From Polyangiaceae bacterium (GTDB lineage: Bacteria > Myxococcota_A > Polyangia > Polyangiales > Polyangiaceae), in contig JANXOF010000033.1 of NCBI GenBank assembly GCA_025353725.1, forward strand, positions 1-64,000: a stretch of DNA of 64,000 nucleotides, written 5' to 3'. A program made the translations under genes and the position numbers. The notes under the pieces are model-generated. The model was not told where the DNA came from and did not search any database. It saw only the letters and a program-made list of their open reading frames with translations. Shown here piece after piece: positions 51,662 to 60,515 of the stretch (position 1 is its first letter; each line of letters starts with the position of its first letter).

Positions 51662-53169
51662 TTGAGTCCCATTTGTAGAGGGTTCTTGTCGGGCGCGAGA
51701 GCCGGCGACGCCGAGGCAGGAGGTGAGGCCGAAGCCACGATTCCAGCGTCATGCTTTCCACGCCGCTGCGCGGACGCGCGCGGGGACGAAGCTAGAAACG
51801 GGGCGGGCGGCGCCGCAGAAACGGCGGGCGGAGGAGTCGTCACGACGGCGTCGGCGTTTTCCGCGACGACCGCGGGTGGAACCACGGCGGACAGCAAAGG
51901 TTGCGCCGACGCGACGAGCCCTACGGAGCTTCGCGCGTCAGGCGCTCGCAGGGCGACACGAGTGGCGATAACAAACGCCGCCGAGACGGTCGCCAAGGAC
52001 GCGATTCCCATCAGCATTTGAGCACGTCGCTTGCGCGGTGGACTCTCCGCAGCGGGCCGCGCGTTTGGAAAAGCCTGAACTGGGGCTTCGGCGAACGCCG
52101 CGGGCGCAACGGGGCTCGTCAAGTTCGTCATGGCCACCGACTGAGGGGCAGCCATCGCGCCAACGATGCCCGTTCGATCGGCTCCCTCCGAGGCGGCTGC
52201 CGACGACAAAAGCTCCAGCGACAGCCGAGGCTGCGAACGCTGTCCCTCGGCGCCGGCGGTCGGCAAAAGCGACGCGCCGAGTACGCGAGCGATTTTCTCG
52301 ACGGTTTCCTGCTGGCCCTGCGACGCAAAGGGGGCGAGCGCCACGGCAAACTCTTTGACCGACGCATGCCGCTCATGCGGCTTGTTCTGCATGCAGCGGG
52401 CGATGGCGAACTCGAGGTCGAGCGTCACTTCCGGTCGTAGCGAGGAGAGGCGTTCAGGCTCGTTGTTCAGGATAGCGCCGATGATCTCCGCGAGCGTGTC
52501 GCCGTCGAACGGCTTCCGATTCGACAAAAGCTCGAACAAGATCACGCCCAACGCCCAAATATCGGACCGCGCGTCCACATGCTTGCTCGCAATGAGCTGT
52601 TCGGGCGACATGTAGTGCGGCGTACCCATGACCGCCGCCGTTTGAGTCAGCGCTTGGCTCGCCGTGTCCGCGACTTTCGAGATTCCGAAGTCTAAGACTT
52701 TGACGATCGAGCGCCTGTCCGGTCGCTTCGCCAGAAACAAGTTGGCGGGCTTCAGGTCGCGGTGAACGATTCCCGCGGCGTGCGCTTCGGCGAGTGCCTC
52801 GCAAGCTTCGAGGACGTAACCGACCGCGTCGGCTATCGGAAGCGGCCCGCAGCGATCGAGGAGATGAGAGAGGTCTTCGCCCTCGAGATACTCGAGCACC
52901 ATGAAGGGCGCGCCGTCGTCGAACTTGCCGACGTCGAGCACCCGCGCGACGTGCTCTCCCCGGATTTTCGCCGCCGCTCTGGCCTCTCGTGCAAACCGCT
53001 CGACGATTTCGGGATTCGCGAGAGTCTCGGGCAGGAGGTACTTGATAGCGACTTTTTGATCGAGCTCGATATGGCGTGCGGCGACCACCACGCCCATGCC
53101 GCCGACGCCGAGCACGCGCTCGATAATGTACTTTCCGGCGAGCGTGCCGCCGATTTCTGGCACCGGCAT
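51658..53169 (-). CDS. Transmembrane Ser/Thr protein kinase (Pkn type)
   Basis: From the ATG at 53169 (MPVPEIGGTLAGKYIIERVL) residues 12-275 form a Hanks-type kinase: P-loop LGVGGMGVVVAARH, VAIKYLLPE, catalytic loop IVHRDLKPANLFLAKRPD, DFG in KVLDFGISKV, and the activation segment ending GTPHYMSPEQL. A TM helix (LMGIASLATVSAAFVIATRV) near residue 390 is followed by a Pro/Ala-rich external tail of about 110 residues. The start is chosen because it shares one base with the upstream stop (TGATG). A longer start at 53244 is also in frame. Confidence 0.93.
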   Translation of the reverse strand: MPVPEIGGTLAGKYIIERVLGVGGMGVVVAARHIELDQKVAIKYLLPETLANPEIVERFAREARAAAKIRGEHVARVLDVGKFDDGAPFMVLEYLEGEDLSHLLDRCGPLPIADAVGYVLEACEALAEAHAAGIVHRDLKPANLFLAKRPDRRSIVKVLDFGISKVADTASQALTQTAAVMGTPHYMSPEQLIASKHVDARSDIWALGVILFELLSNRKPFDGDTLAEIIGAILNNEPERLSSLRPEVTLDLEFAIARCMQNKPHERHASVKEFAVALAPFASQGQQETVEKIARVLGASLLPTAGAEGQRSQPRLSLELLSSAAASEGADRTGIVGAMAAPQSVAMTNLTSPVAPAAFAEAPVQAFPNARPAAESPPRKRRAQMLMGIASLATVSAAFVIATRVALRAPDARSSVGLVASAQPLLSAVVPPAVVAENADAVVTTPPPAVSAAPPAPFLASSPRASAQRRGKHDAGIVASASPPASASPALAPDKNPLQMGLK

Positions 53170-55193
53170 CAGGGACCACATTCCGCGGGAGCGCGAATGC
53201 GATAGGCGCCGCCGGTTTGGGCCAGTGTTCCGAAGAATGCCCAATACACGTAGAGCCCATTGGGGCCAGCCCCGAGGTCAACGCCGAGCGCATCTCCGGG
53301 TGCGCCGCGCAAATCGGCGAGAACCGTGGGAGCGACAGCGACAGCGCCGCCGGTAGGAACCCACAGAATACCTACGTTTGACGAATAGAATACGCACTTG
53401 TCATTCGCGACGATCCCACGCGGGTAGAGCAGATTCCCGTGCTTCGTCAGTGCGCTTACGCCCGCTTGATCGACCAGCTTTGTAAATGCAGTGGCTCCCG
53501 TTTGTGTTGGCGCGGGGTTGGCGCGGTACACGGAGTTGCCCTGCAAAAAGAAAGCGGCTCGCTGCTGCACGACGACCGCCGACCGGAGCGCCTCAATGGG
53601 TCCGCTTCCCCCCGTTGGATCCCCTAGCCCGCAAACGACGGAGGTCGGCGGCATAACGCTGCAGTGAAACATGAGACCGTCGCGCGTTCCAAAAAGGAAC
53701 TGGCCTTGCGGTAACGCCGCTATCGTCGTCGCGCGTGTCATCGGCGCACCCGCCTGTTCCGTCGCACCCGCGATGTCACTCGCCGCAATAGACACGGACC
53801 CAGGCCCTCCGGAATCCATCGCCCAAAAGTACTGTTGAGTCATCCCTGCGCCGAGGTACGCGACGCCCTGCGGCCGGTTGCCAGGAGGCACGAACGGGAT
53901 GGAGGACACCTTCAAATTCGTGGCAGGACCGGAAACGATAAATCCTAAGTTGTTTTCGACCTCGGCTATCGCCACGGAGGTGTCATAACCGGAAATGAAT
54001 CGCGTGCCGGGTCGAGAATTGATGACGCCCTGACCCACCTGCTTTCCAGGCGTGCCGTCGCTGACTACCGCGAGGCCTTGCTCACCGGCGACGTAAAGTG
54101 CTGTCCCCGCCAGGGCGACTCCTGTGACGAAGCTTTCCGGCATGACGAGCTCGGGGACTCCAGCATTCGGTAGTCCTCCCTCCCCGTTCGAAGGCACTCC
54201 GCCGTCGACGCCCGTTGGACGCGACGCGCCACCGCTGCACAGCGGCTGCGATGAAAGCTTCGCCGGACAGCGCCCGACAGCGCCGTAAAGCTCCGCGCGC
54301 TTCGAGGTGATAAGCCGGCAAAAGGGCGCGGCGAGTTCGACGGTCTGACCCACGACGCGCCAGCCTGCGTCACCGTTGTCGATCGGGACGAAGCACCGGC
54401 CGTCGAGACAGGTCCCCACGTCAGAGGTCGCGAGAGCCAGGTTCGCCGTGACCGGATCCTGGCCGCTCAGCGGAAACGAGCAACGTCCGCTCGCGTCTGT
54501 AGCCGCAACGAAACCGTCGATCGGCTGCGCGCCGGCAAGGCACGTGCGCGGTTCGAAGCAGGCGCCTCCGCGGCTTTCCTCCCCAAAAACTAGGCTGGCC
54601 GCGTAGTCGGGAAGCGTGGCCGAATCGACGAACGAGCTTTTGCACACGCCGTCGATGACGGTTTCGTCGGGGTCTGCGCACACCGAGATAACGGCAGCGC
54701 CGTAGGGGTCGAACTCGTCCTCCGTCACAAGTCCCGGAGTGACGCCGGGACCGGGAGGGAGGTACTGCGCGGGTAGCTCGCCCGTGGCCGATCCGTCGTT
54801 CACAAACGTGAGCGGGACGTTCAGCAGTCCCGTACGCCCACCGCGCGGCACCGTCGTGCGAATGTCGCGGAGTACCCGTGGTTTGCGATCCTGAAACGCA
54901 ATCACGCGGACGCGAATGGTGAGGTTCGGGTCGTCAGGTTCGACGATGGCGATCGTACCTGGCATTTCGACCGTGCCGTCCGGCCTGACGCGCCCTACTA
55001 CGTTGTGCTTGACCGCGGTCCCCGCCTTGATGGTCAGCGACACCACGCTGATGTCCTTCGGCGTTTGCAGGTCGGTCGTGATGGCGAGCATCAGGCCGCC
55101 CTTTTTCGAGCCGCAGCCAGGAAGTATCGCCGTAAGCGTCGCGAGGGAGAAGGTCGCAGCAGCCGCCAGCGAGCGAAGAGCGATCACAGCCAT
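53169..55193 (-). CDS. Large lipoprotein, probable beta-propeller
   Basis: A 674-residue protein with a lipobox (LATLTAILPGCGSKK, Cys about 27), a beta-sandwich-like N-terminal region (LMLAITTDLQTPKDISVVSL to VRDI), a Cys-rich middle, and a C-terminal half of repeated strand pairs (VTGVALAGTALYVAGEQGLA, LTKHGNLLYPRGIVANDKC, GPNGLYVYWAFFGTLAQ) that look like beta-propeller blades. It is the first gene of the kinase block and may be a surface sensor or substrate. Its stop overlaps the kinase start, so expression is coupled. Confidence 0.8.
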   Translation of the reverse strand: MAVIALRSLAAAATFSLATLTAILPGCGSKKGGLMLAITTDLQTPKDISVVSLTIKAGTAVKHNVVGRVRPDGTVEMPGTIAIVEPDDPNLTIRVRVIAFQDRKPRVLRDIRTTVPRGGRTGLLNVPLTFVNDGSATGELPAQYLPPGPGVTPGLVTEDEFDPYGAAVISVCADPDETVIDGVCKSSFVDSATLPDYAASLVFGEESRGGACFEPRTCLAGAQPIDGFVAATDASGRCSFPLSGQDPVTANLALATSDVGTCLDGRCFVPIDNGDAGWRVVGQTVELAAPFCRLITSKRAELYGAVGRCPAKLSSQPLCSGGASRPTGVDGGVPSNGEGGLPNAGVPELVMPESFVTGVALAGTALYVAGEQGLAVVSDGTPGKQVGQGVINSRPGTRFISGYDTSVAIAEVENNLGFIVSGPATNLKVSSIPFVPPGNRPQGVAYLGAGMTQQYFWAMDSGGPGSVSIAASDIAGATEQAGAPMTRATTIAALPQGQFLFGTRDGLMFHCSVMPPTSVVCGLGDPTGGSGPIEALRSAVVVQQRAAFFLQGNSVYRANPAPTQTGATAFTKLVDQAGVSALTKHGNLLYPRGIVANDKCVFYSSNVGILWVPTGGAVAVAPTVLADLRGAPGDALGVDLGAGPNGLYVYWAFFGTLAQTGGAYRIRAPAECGP

Positions 55194-55250
55194 CGCGAGG
55201 AAGGCTACGGCAAAGACGAGTTCAAGAGCAACGAGCGAACTTGGCTTACA

Positions 55251-58010
55251 TCAAGACACGAGGCCGTACAGACTCTCGAGCGCTTCATCCAACTTGGTCA
55301 CCTCCGTGCCCCCTGCTTGCGCCATATCAGGCCGGCCGCCGCCTGCGCCTCCGAGAAGCTGCGCTATCGGCCTAATGAGATCGCCCGCTTTGAACTTCCC
55401 GACAAGTGACTTGGAGACGGTGCAGACGAGCTGCGCTTTTGGACCGTGGATAGAGCCAAGTAGGACGATCGCGTCGCCGAGCTTATCGCGTAGCTTTTCG
55501 GCGAGTTCGCGAAGCATCGCCACATCATCAACGTCGACTTTGGCCGCAATGACCTTTCCGAACGGGAACGCGCGGGCTCTCGCGACGAGGTCATCGACAC
55601 GTCCACCGGCCCCCGAACCCGCGCTGCCTCCAGAGCCGCCGAAGGCTACTTTTCGTTTGAGCTCGCTCAGCTCCTTTTCGGCTTTTTTACTGTCTTCGAT
55701 GAGCTTTTCGATCTTTTCGAGAAGCTCGCTCGGGGCTGCCTTCAGGAGCTTCGCGGCGCTCTTCACGGAACTCTCGAGCTGCCTCACGTAGCTCAGGGCG
55801 TTCAAGCCGGTAGCCGCCTCGATGCGCCGCACGCCGGCCGCGATACCGCTATCGGAGAGAATCTTGAAGAGGCCGATTTCGCCCAGCGAGCGCGCATGGG
55901 TACCTCCGCACAGCTCGACCGAGTCGGTGGTCATCGTGAGAACGCGAACGACGTCGCCATACTTATCGCCAAAAATCGCCAACGCCCCGCGCTGCTTCGC
56001 CTCCGACTGCGAGAGAACGTCGGTCACCACATTCGCGGCTTGAAGGATTTTATCATTCACGAGATCCTCAATGGTTTGGAGCTGTTCGGGCGTGAGCGCC
56101 TTCGCCGCCGAATAGTCGAAACGAAGCCGCGAAGGCCCCACCAGAGAGCCCTTTTGAGTCGCCGTCTCCCCGACTGTCTTACGTAAGGCCCAGTGGAGCA
56201 AATGGGTGGCTGAATGGTTTCGGCGCGTCGCGCTGCGGAGGGCGTGAGCGACTTCGAGATGCACGACGTCTCCCACGGACACCACGCCGGAGATCACCTC
56301 GCCGAGATGCACAATGAGCCCGTCAAGCGGCTTCTGTGTATCTTCCACGCGAATGACGGCGCCGCCCGTCGTCCGAATTTCCCCGCAATCGCCCACTTGA
56401 CCACCGGACTCGCCGTAGAACGGCGTCTCGTCGACCACGACCGCGACCTTGTCCCCACGCTTCACGGCGAGCGTCGGCGTGCTCGGTGACACCTCGCCGT
56501 GGGCAAGAAACAGCACCCGACCTTCGCCCTCTTCGCGGTCGTAGCCCGTAAAGCGCACGCTCGCGGCCGAGGCGCCGCCGTGAGCCTCGCGCAGGGCCTC
56601 GAGAGCTTTTTGGTAAATGGAGGCGACGGCGTCATCCATCCGGAACGCCTCGCTGCGCGCTTTTTGCTCGGCCATCGCACGCTCGTAGGCGCCTACGTCG
56701 ATCGTCAAGTGGCGCTCGTGCGCGATAACCTCGGTGAGGTCCATCGGGAATCCGTACGTGTCATACAGCTTGAACACGGCGTCGCCCGGAATCACTGTCC
56801 CGCCGGACTTTCCGAGTCGCCCGACCTCTTCATCGAGCATCTTGAGACCGCGGTCGATGGTCTCGCGAAAGCGGACCTCCTCCTGCTCGACCACGCTCGC
56901 GATAATCTCTTTGCGCGCGATGAGCTCGGGATAGGCCTCCCCCATTTGGCTGACGACCTCGAGCGCGACTTCGTGGAGAAACGGCTTTGTGATTCCTAAG
57001 CGATGCCCGTGACGAATCGCTCGTCGCATGACACGCCGAAGCACGTAAGGGCGCGCGGCGCGATCGGGGAACACGCCTTCAGAAATCAAAAAGGCTGTCA
57101 GTCGCGCGTGGTCGGCAATGACACGCATCGAGACGTCGTCAGGGCTTTGCGAGCCGCCGTAGCGCTTGCCCGAAAGCTGCGCCCCTTTCTCAACGAGTGA
57201 CCGCAGCAGGTCGGTATCGTAATTTGTCGTCTTGCCTTGAAGCACGCTCGTCATGCGCTCGAGCCCCGCGCCCGTGTCGACCGCAGGCTTCGGAAGCGGG
57301 CTTAGCGCGTACCCACCGCCTTCGATTTCGGTGCGGTTGAACTGCATGAAGACGAGGTTCCAAATCTCCATCCAACCCTTGCCATCGTGCGTCGGCTCTT
57401 CACCGAACGTCGAAGGCGTGGGCGCGCCGTCCCCCGTGAAGAAGTGGAGCTCAGTGCACGGGCCACACGGGCCGGTGTCGCCCATCTGCCAGAAATTGTC
57501 GCCGGGCATTCCAGGAATACCGATGATGCGGTCGTCACCGAAGCCTGTCACTTTTTTCCAAAGCGCGCGCGCCTCGTCGTCGGCCGGAACCCCCTCGGCG
57601 CCTCCGAATACCGTGATTACGAGTCGCTCTTTAGGAATCTCCCACTCCCGCGTGAGAAGCTCCCAGGCAAACGGGATAGCGTCTTCCTTGAAATAATCGC
57701 CAAAGCTGAAGTTGCCGAGCATCTCGAAAAACGTGTGATGACGTGCAGTGACGCCGACGTTTTCGAGGTCGTTGTGTTTCCCCGAAATTCGGATGCACTT
57801 CTGGCTCGACGTCGCACGAGTGAACGGGCGGCGGTCTTTTCCGGTAAAGACATCTTTGAAGGGGACCATGCCTGCGTTCGTAAACATCAGCGTCGGATCG
57901 TTTTCAGGAATGAGCGGCGCCGAAGCGCACACCTCGTGGCCTTTGCCTTTGAAAAACGAAAGAAACGAGGCGCGGATCTGAGAGCTAAGCAAGCTTGTCT
58001 TCGAGCTCAT
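55251..58010 (-). CDS. alaS: Alanyl-tRNA synthetase
   Basis: AlaRS charges tRNA-Ala. From the ATG at 58010 the protein (about 919 residues) has the class II core (FKGKGHEVCASAPLIPENDP, TLMFTNAGMVPFKDVF, ARHHTFFEMLGNFSFGDYFK), the editing-domain zinc motifs HSATHLLHW and ELCGGTHARSLGEI, and the C-terminal Gly-rich/DHHA1 region (LLGGAGGGRPDMAQAGG). Upstream ATGs exist (58175) but would give a non-homologous basic N-terminus. A small hairpin lies directly before the start codon. Confidence 0.96.
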   Translation of the reverse strand: MSSKTSLLSSQIRASFLSFFKGKGHEVCASAPLIPENDPTLMFTNAGMVPFKDVFTGKDRRPFTRATSSQKCIRISGKHNDLENVGVTARHHTFFEMLGNFSFGDYFKEDAIPFAWELLTREWEIPKERLVITVFGGAEGVPADDEARALWKKVTGFGDDRIIGIPGMPGDNFWQMGDTGPCGPCTELHFFTGDGAPTPSTFGEEPTHDGKGWMEIWNLVFMQFNRTEIEGGGYALSPLPKPAVDTGAGLERMTSVLQGKTTNYDTDLLRSLVEKGAQLSGKRYGGSQSPDDVSMRVIADHARLTAFLISEGVFPDRAARPYVLRRVMRRAIRHGHRLGITKPFLHEVALEVVSQMGEAYPELIARKEIIASVVEQEEVRFRETIDRGLKMLDEEVGRLGKSGGTVIPGDAVFKLYDTYGFPMDLTEVIAHERHLTIDVGAYERAMAEQKARSEAFRMDDAVASIYQKALEALREAHGGASAASVRFTGYDREEGEGRVLFLAHGEVSPSTPTLAVKRGDKVAVVVDETPFYGESGGQVGDCGEIRTTGGAVIRVEDTQKPLDGLIVHLGEVISGVVSVGDVVHLEVAHALRSATRRNHSATHLLHWALRKTVGETATQKGSLVGPSRLRFDYSAAKALTPEQLQTIEDLVNDKILQAANVVTDVLSQSEAKQRGALAIFGDKYGDVVRVLTMTTDSVELCGGTHARSLGEIGLFKILSDSGIAAGVRRIEAATGLNALSYVRQLESSVKSAAKLLKAAPSELLEKIEKLIEDSKKAEKELSELKRKVAFGGSGGSAGSGAGGRVDDLVARARAFPFGKVIAAKVDVDDVAMLRELAEKLRDKLGDAIVLLGSIHGPKAQLVCTVSKSLVGKFKAGDLIRPIAQLLGGAGGGRPDMAQAGGTEVTKLDEALESLYGLVS

Positions 58011-58012
58011 GG

Positions 58013-58033
58013 AGGTGCCGATTCTTAGCACCT
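58013..58033 (-). promoter_or_regulatory. Hairpin immediately upstream of alaS
   Basis: AGGTGC and GCACCT (6 bp, 9-nt loop) lie 3 nt before the alaS ATG on the minus strand. The stem covers the only Shine-Dalgarno-like bases (AAAGGTG), so it may hide the ribosome-binding region. The inference rests on sequence only. Confidence 0.35.
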
Positions 58034-58062
58034 TTCGCGCCTTTTTACGCGGTTTCCGAAGT

Positions 58063-58974
58063 CTACTTCGCGAGCGTCGCAATCTCCGAGCCCACGCTCG
58101 CGATGGCACTCTCGACGGCGCCGTTGACGGCGCGATCTTGAAGCGCTTCGAGCTGCCGAGCCGCATTAAAGCCATTCGCCGGCGAAGCTGACGCGGAGGA
58201 CAGAGACGAGTTGCGAAAGTTGGACGCCTGGGCCGACGGCGCGCCGTCGCTGGCCGAGGCTGAGCCCCCGATGGTCCCCTTCAAGATTTGCTGCGGTATG
58301 CGCCGAATCGAGAAATCCACGTGCGCCGAAACCACCACGCCGCCATCCGTCGCCATCGACCGTGAAAGACGCGTGAGGTTTCCGTCGACGAGCAGAACGG
58401 GAATCTTTCGTGCAGCCGCGCGGCGAAGGACCCCTGCGTCGGCGGCTTCAAGAATCAGGGCGCCGCGAATCAGACTCGCCCTGGTACGGGCCGCCGTTCG
58501 CATCAGCGCGTCGAGGTCCGTGCGTTGTCCCGTGTTGTTTCGCATCGCGCCGAGCTGAACCACGTAACGCGCGGTCTCTACGCCCTTCAGCAGGTCAACG
58601 GCGGCGTCGCGAGATACGCGAAGCTTTTCGGCGGCGTCTTTCATGGAAGACTTCGCGCTCGGAAACGATTCCGTTCGCATGGCTTGCTGAAGTGCGGGCA
58701 CGGCGTCTTTGTCACCGAGCGCCCCGAGCGACACGGCACACGCGACGCGGACGGCCGGATGAGGATCGCGGAGCCCGGCTTCGAGGTCTGCGCGCGCCGT
58801 CACGCCGCCCGCGCGGCCGAGTCGGAGAGCCGCTTGCACGCGCACACGAAAGTCGGTCGACTCGACGAGTTCGCGGTCGACGGCGAAAGCCTTCGAGTGG
58901 CCGAACGCCGTCAGCATAGCCACCGCAAAGAGCAGGCATCTCAGATGCCGCTGCACGACCCGATGGGCGCTCAA
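58063..58974 (-). CDS. Exported HEAT-repeat protein
   Basis: A 303-residue protein with a cleavable signal (LLFAVAMLTAFGHSKAFA) and two or three HEAT/PBS-lyase-like repeats in the first 110 residues (VRVQAALRLGRAGGVTARAD, VRVACAVSLGALGDKDAVPA). The rest has a phosphatase- or nuclease-like beta pattern (AARKIPVLLVDGNLTRL) and a Ser/Ala-rich tail. Its ATG overlaps the stop of the upstream TlpA-like gene by 4 bp. The function is unknown; HEAT repeats mediate protein contacts. Confidence 0.78.
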   Translation of the reverse strand: MSAHRVVQRHLRCLLFAVAMLTAFGHSKAFAVDRELVESTDFRVRVQAALRLGRAGGVTARADLEAGLRDPHPAVRVACAVSLGALGDKDAVPALQQAMRTESFPSAKSSMKDAAEKLRVSRDAAVDLLKGVETARYVVQLGAMRNNTGQRTDLDALMRTAARTRASLIRGALILEAADAGVLRRAAARKIPVLLVDGNLTRLSRSMATDGGVVVSAHVDFSIRRIPQQILKGTIGGSASASDGAPSAQASNFRNSSLSSASASPANGFNAARQLEALQDRAVNGAVESAIASVGSEIATLAK

Positions 58975-59573
58975 AGGAGGCTCTTGAGCTCGGCCTCGAC
59001 CTCAACCTCTTCGCCTTCGCGATAGCCGACATGAACAAACCGAATGACACCCTTCTTATCGACGATGAACGAAGACGGCATGGTGGGTGGACGCCACTTG
59101 TTTGCTATTTTCTTGTCAACGTCCCAGAAAAGCGGAAAATTCGCGCCGTACGCAGCGCCGAATTCCTTCAAGCCCTTCGGCTCGTCATCCTCACTGATAG
59201 CGACGACCTCGAGGCCCGACGCGGCGAACTTCACGCGAAGCGCTTCGAGCTTGGGGAACGACTTTTTGCACGGCTCGCACCACGTCGCCCAGAAGTCCAC
59301 GAGGACGACTTTTCCGGTCGACTCTCCAAGGGAGAACTTGCCCTTGCCGTTGGCGCTCTCGGCGGTGAACTCAGGGGCGGGGTTATTGACTAAGTCATGC
59401 TTCGCGCCACGGCTGCCACCCGAAGGCGAAGACGTGGGCGACTCGGCAGACCCGACCGCGCTATCGCAAGCCGAGCCAAACACGGCACCACATACGAAGA
59501 CGCCGCTGACGCCCCTGAGCACCACGGTCGCTCCGAGGTACTTTTTACGGCGCGCGCGCAAGGCAAGCATCAT
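58971..59573 (-). CDS. TlpA/ResA-type thiol-disulfide protein
   Basis: A 200-residue thioredoxin-fold protein with an N-terminal membrane or lipoprotein signal (GVFVCGAVFGSACDS) and the redox motif WATWCEPCKKSFP. LGESTGKVVLVDFWATW and the later FIVDKKGVIRFVHVGY are typical of TlpA/ResA. It would act in the periplasm, keeping thiols reduced for haem attachment (a dihaem cytochrome lies at 14.7-15.9 kb) or for Cys-rich lipoproteins. Its stop overlaps the HEAT-repeat gene, so the two are co-translated. Confidence 0.92.
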   Translation of the reverse strand: MMLALRARRKKYLGATVVLRGVSGVFVCGAVFGSACDSAVGSAESPTSSPSGGSRGAKHDLVNNPAPEFTAESANGKGKFSLGESTGKVVLVDFWATWCEPCKKSFPKLEALRVKFAASGLEVVAISEDDEPKGLKEFGAAYGANFPLFWDVDKKIANKWRPPTMPSSFIVDKKGVIRFVHVGYREGEEVEVEAELKSLL

Positions 59574-59690
59574 GGCATTCTACGGTATCAGAGCGGCAGG
59601 CAAGCGCGAGTGACTCCGTGCCTGCAGGGCGTCTTTACAGCTATGCGCGGGTCACCCGATACAGGCCACCGATCGCCGGCGAAAAAGCCG

Positions 59691-60515
59691 CTACTTCGTT
59701 TCGGAGCAGGTTTTCTTCCCTGCACTCGAAGTGCAAGATGTCCCCTTCGGGCAGTCGCCGTCAGCCTTGCACGGACGTCGGCAAACCGGAGGGACGAGCA
59801 CGAATCCAGACGGACACACGCCCGACGTAGGTTGCACTTGAAGCACCGGAAGCGAGGTCGCCCTCACGACGACGCCAGCGTCTGGACTTACCGCGGGGGG
59901 AACTGCCGTGCCCGAATCGGGCCTCGCAGCGACCGCTAAGCCTGAATCGAGCGCACCCGTGCCGCCTGCGTCGTTCTTCAACCCACCCGCGTCAGCGAGG
60001 GCTCCGACTTTACCCGCGACGCTACCGCCCAGACCACCGGCTACGACGGGAACGACAGGCAGAACGGCTCCGGGCAACGCGAACGCTTCCGGCGCGATCC
60101 AACCGAGCAGCTTTGTGCCGTCTGCCGTAGTTGGGTCGTCGAAGCGCACAAGCACCGCGGTACTAAAGAATTTGGCAATCTTGACGACCGGGGTGCCCTT
60201 TGCGAGCGTCGCAACGTCGGCGCCGCTTGCGGGAAACGCCTTGGCCTTCGTCCCGTCTTTGCCAATCAAGGCAGGCTCGTCAGCGATTTTCGTCTCGCTC
60301 GCATACCGTAATACGTCTTTTTCGTTCTTCGCGCCGCTCCCCGACACGGCCACGGTAGGAGCGGTCGCGACGGACGACTCGTCGTCGGCGGCCAGGTCCT
60401 TCTTCTTTTTTAACAGTGCGCAACCGCTCAGAAGGGCACAGGAAAGAACGAGCGAGACAACGGGGAAGAGCGTCGGAAATCGAGACTTTGCGAACATCAT
60501 CATCCTCACTTGCAA
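59691..60515 (-). CDS. Lipoprotein with SH3-like domain and Cys-rich tail (copy 1)
   Basis: A 274-residue lipoprotein (SCALLSGCALLKKKK) with an SH3-like segment in the first half (VATLAKGTPVVKIAKFFST to LLGWIAPEAF), a Gly/Ala-rich linker, and a C-terminal Cys-rich module (CRRPCKADGDCPKGTSC). It is a paralogue of the gene directly upstream (VATLAKGGSV, LMGWVNQDSF). The ATG at 60515 overlaps the upstream gene by 10 bp; an ATG at 60500 (MMFAKSRFP region) would avoid that. SH3-like and Cys-knot-type modules suggest binding to cell-wall or surface ligands. Confidence 0.82.
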   Translation of the reverse strand: MQVRMMMFAKSRFPTLFPVVSLVLSCALLSGCALLKKKKDLAADDESSVATAPTVAVSGSGAKNEKDVLRYASETKIADEPALIGKDGTKAKAFPASGADVATLAKGTPVVKIAKFFSTAVLVRFDDPTTADGTKLLGWIAPEAFALPGAVLPVVPVVAGGLGGSVAGKVGALADAGGLKNDAGGTGALDSGLAVAARPDSGTAVPPAVSPDAGVVVRATSLPVLQVQPTSGVCPSGFVLVPPVCRRPCKADGDCPKGTSCTSSAGKKTCSETK

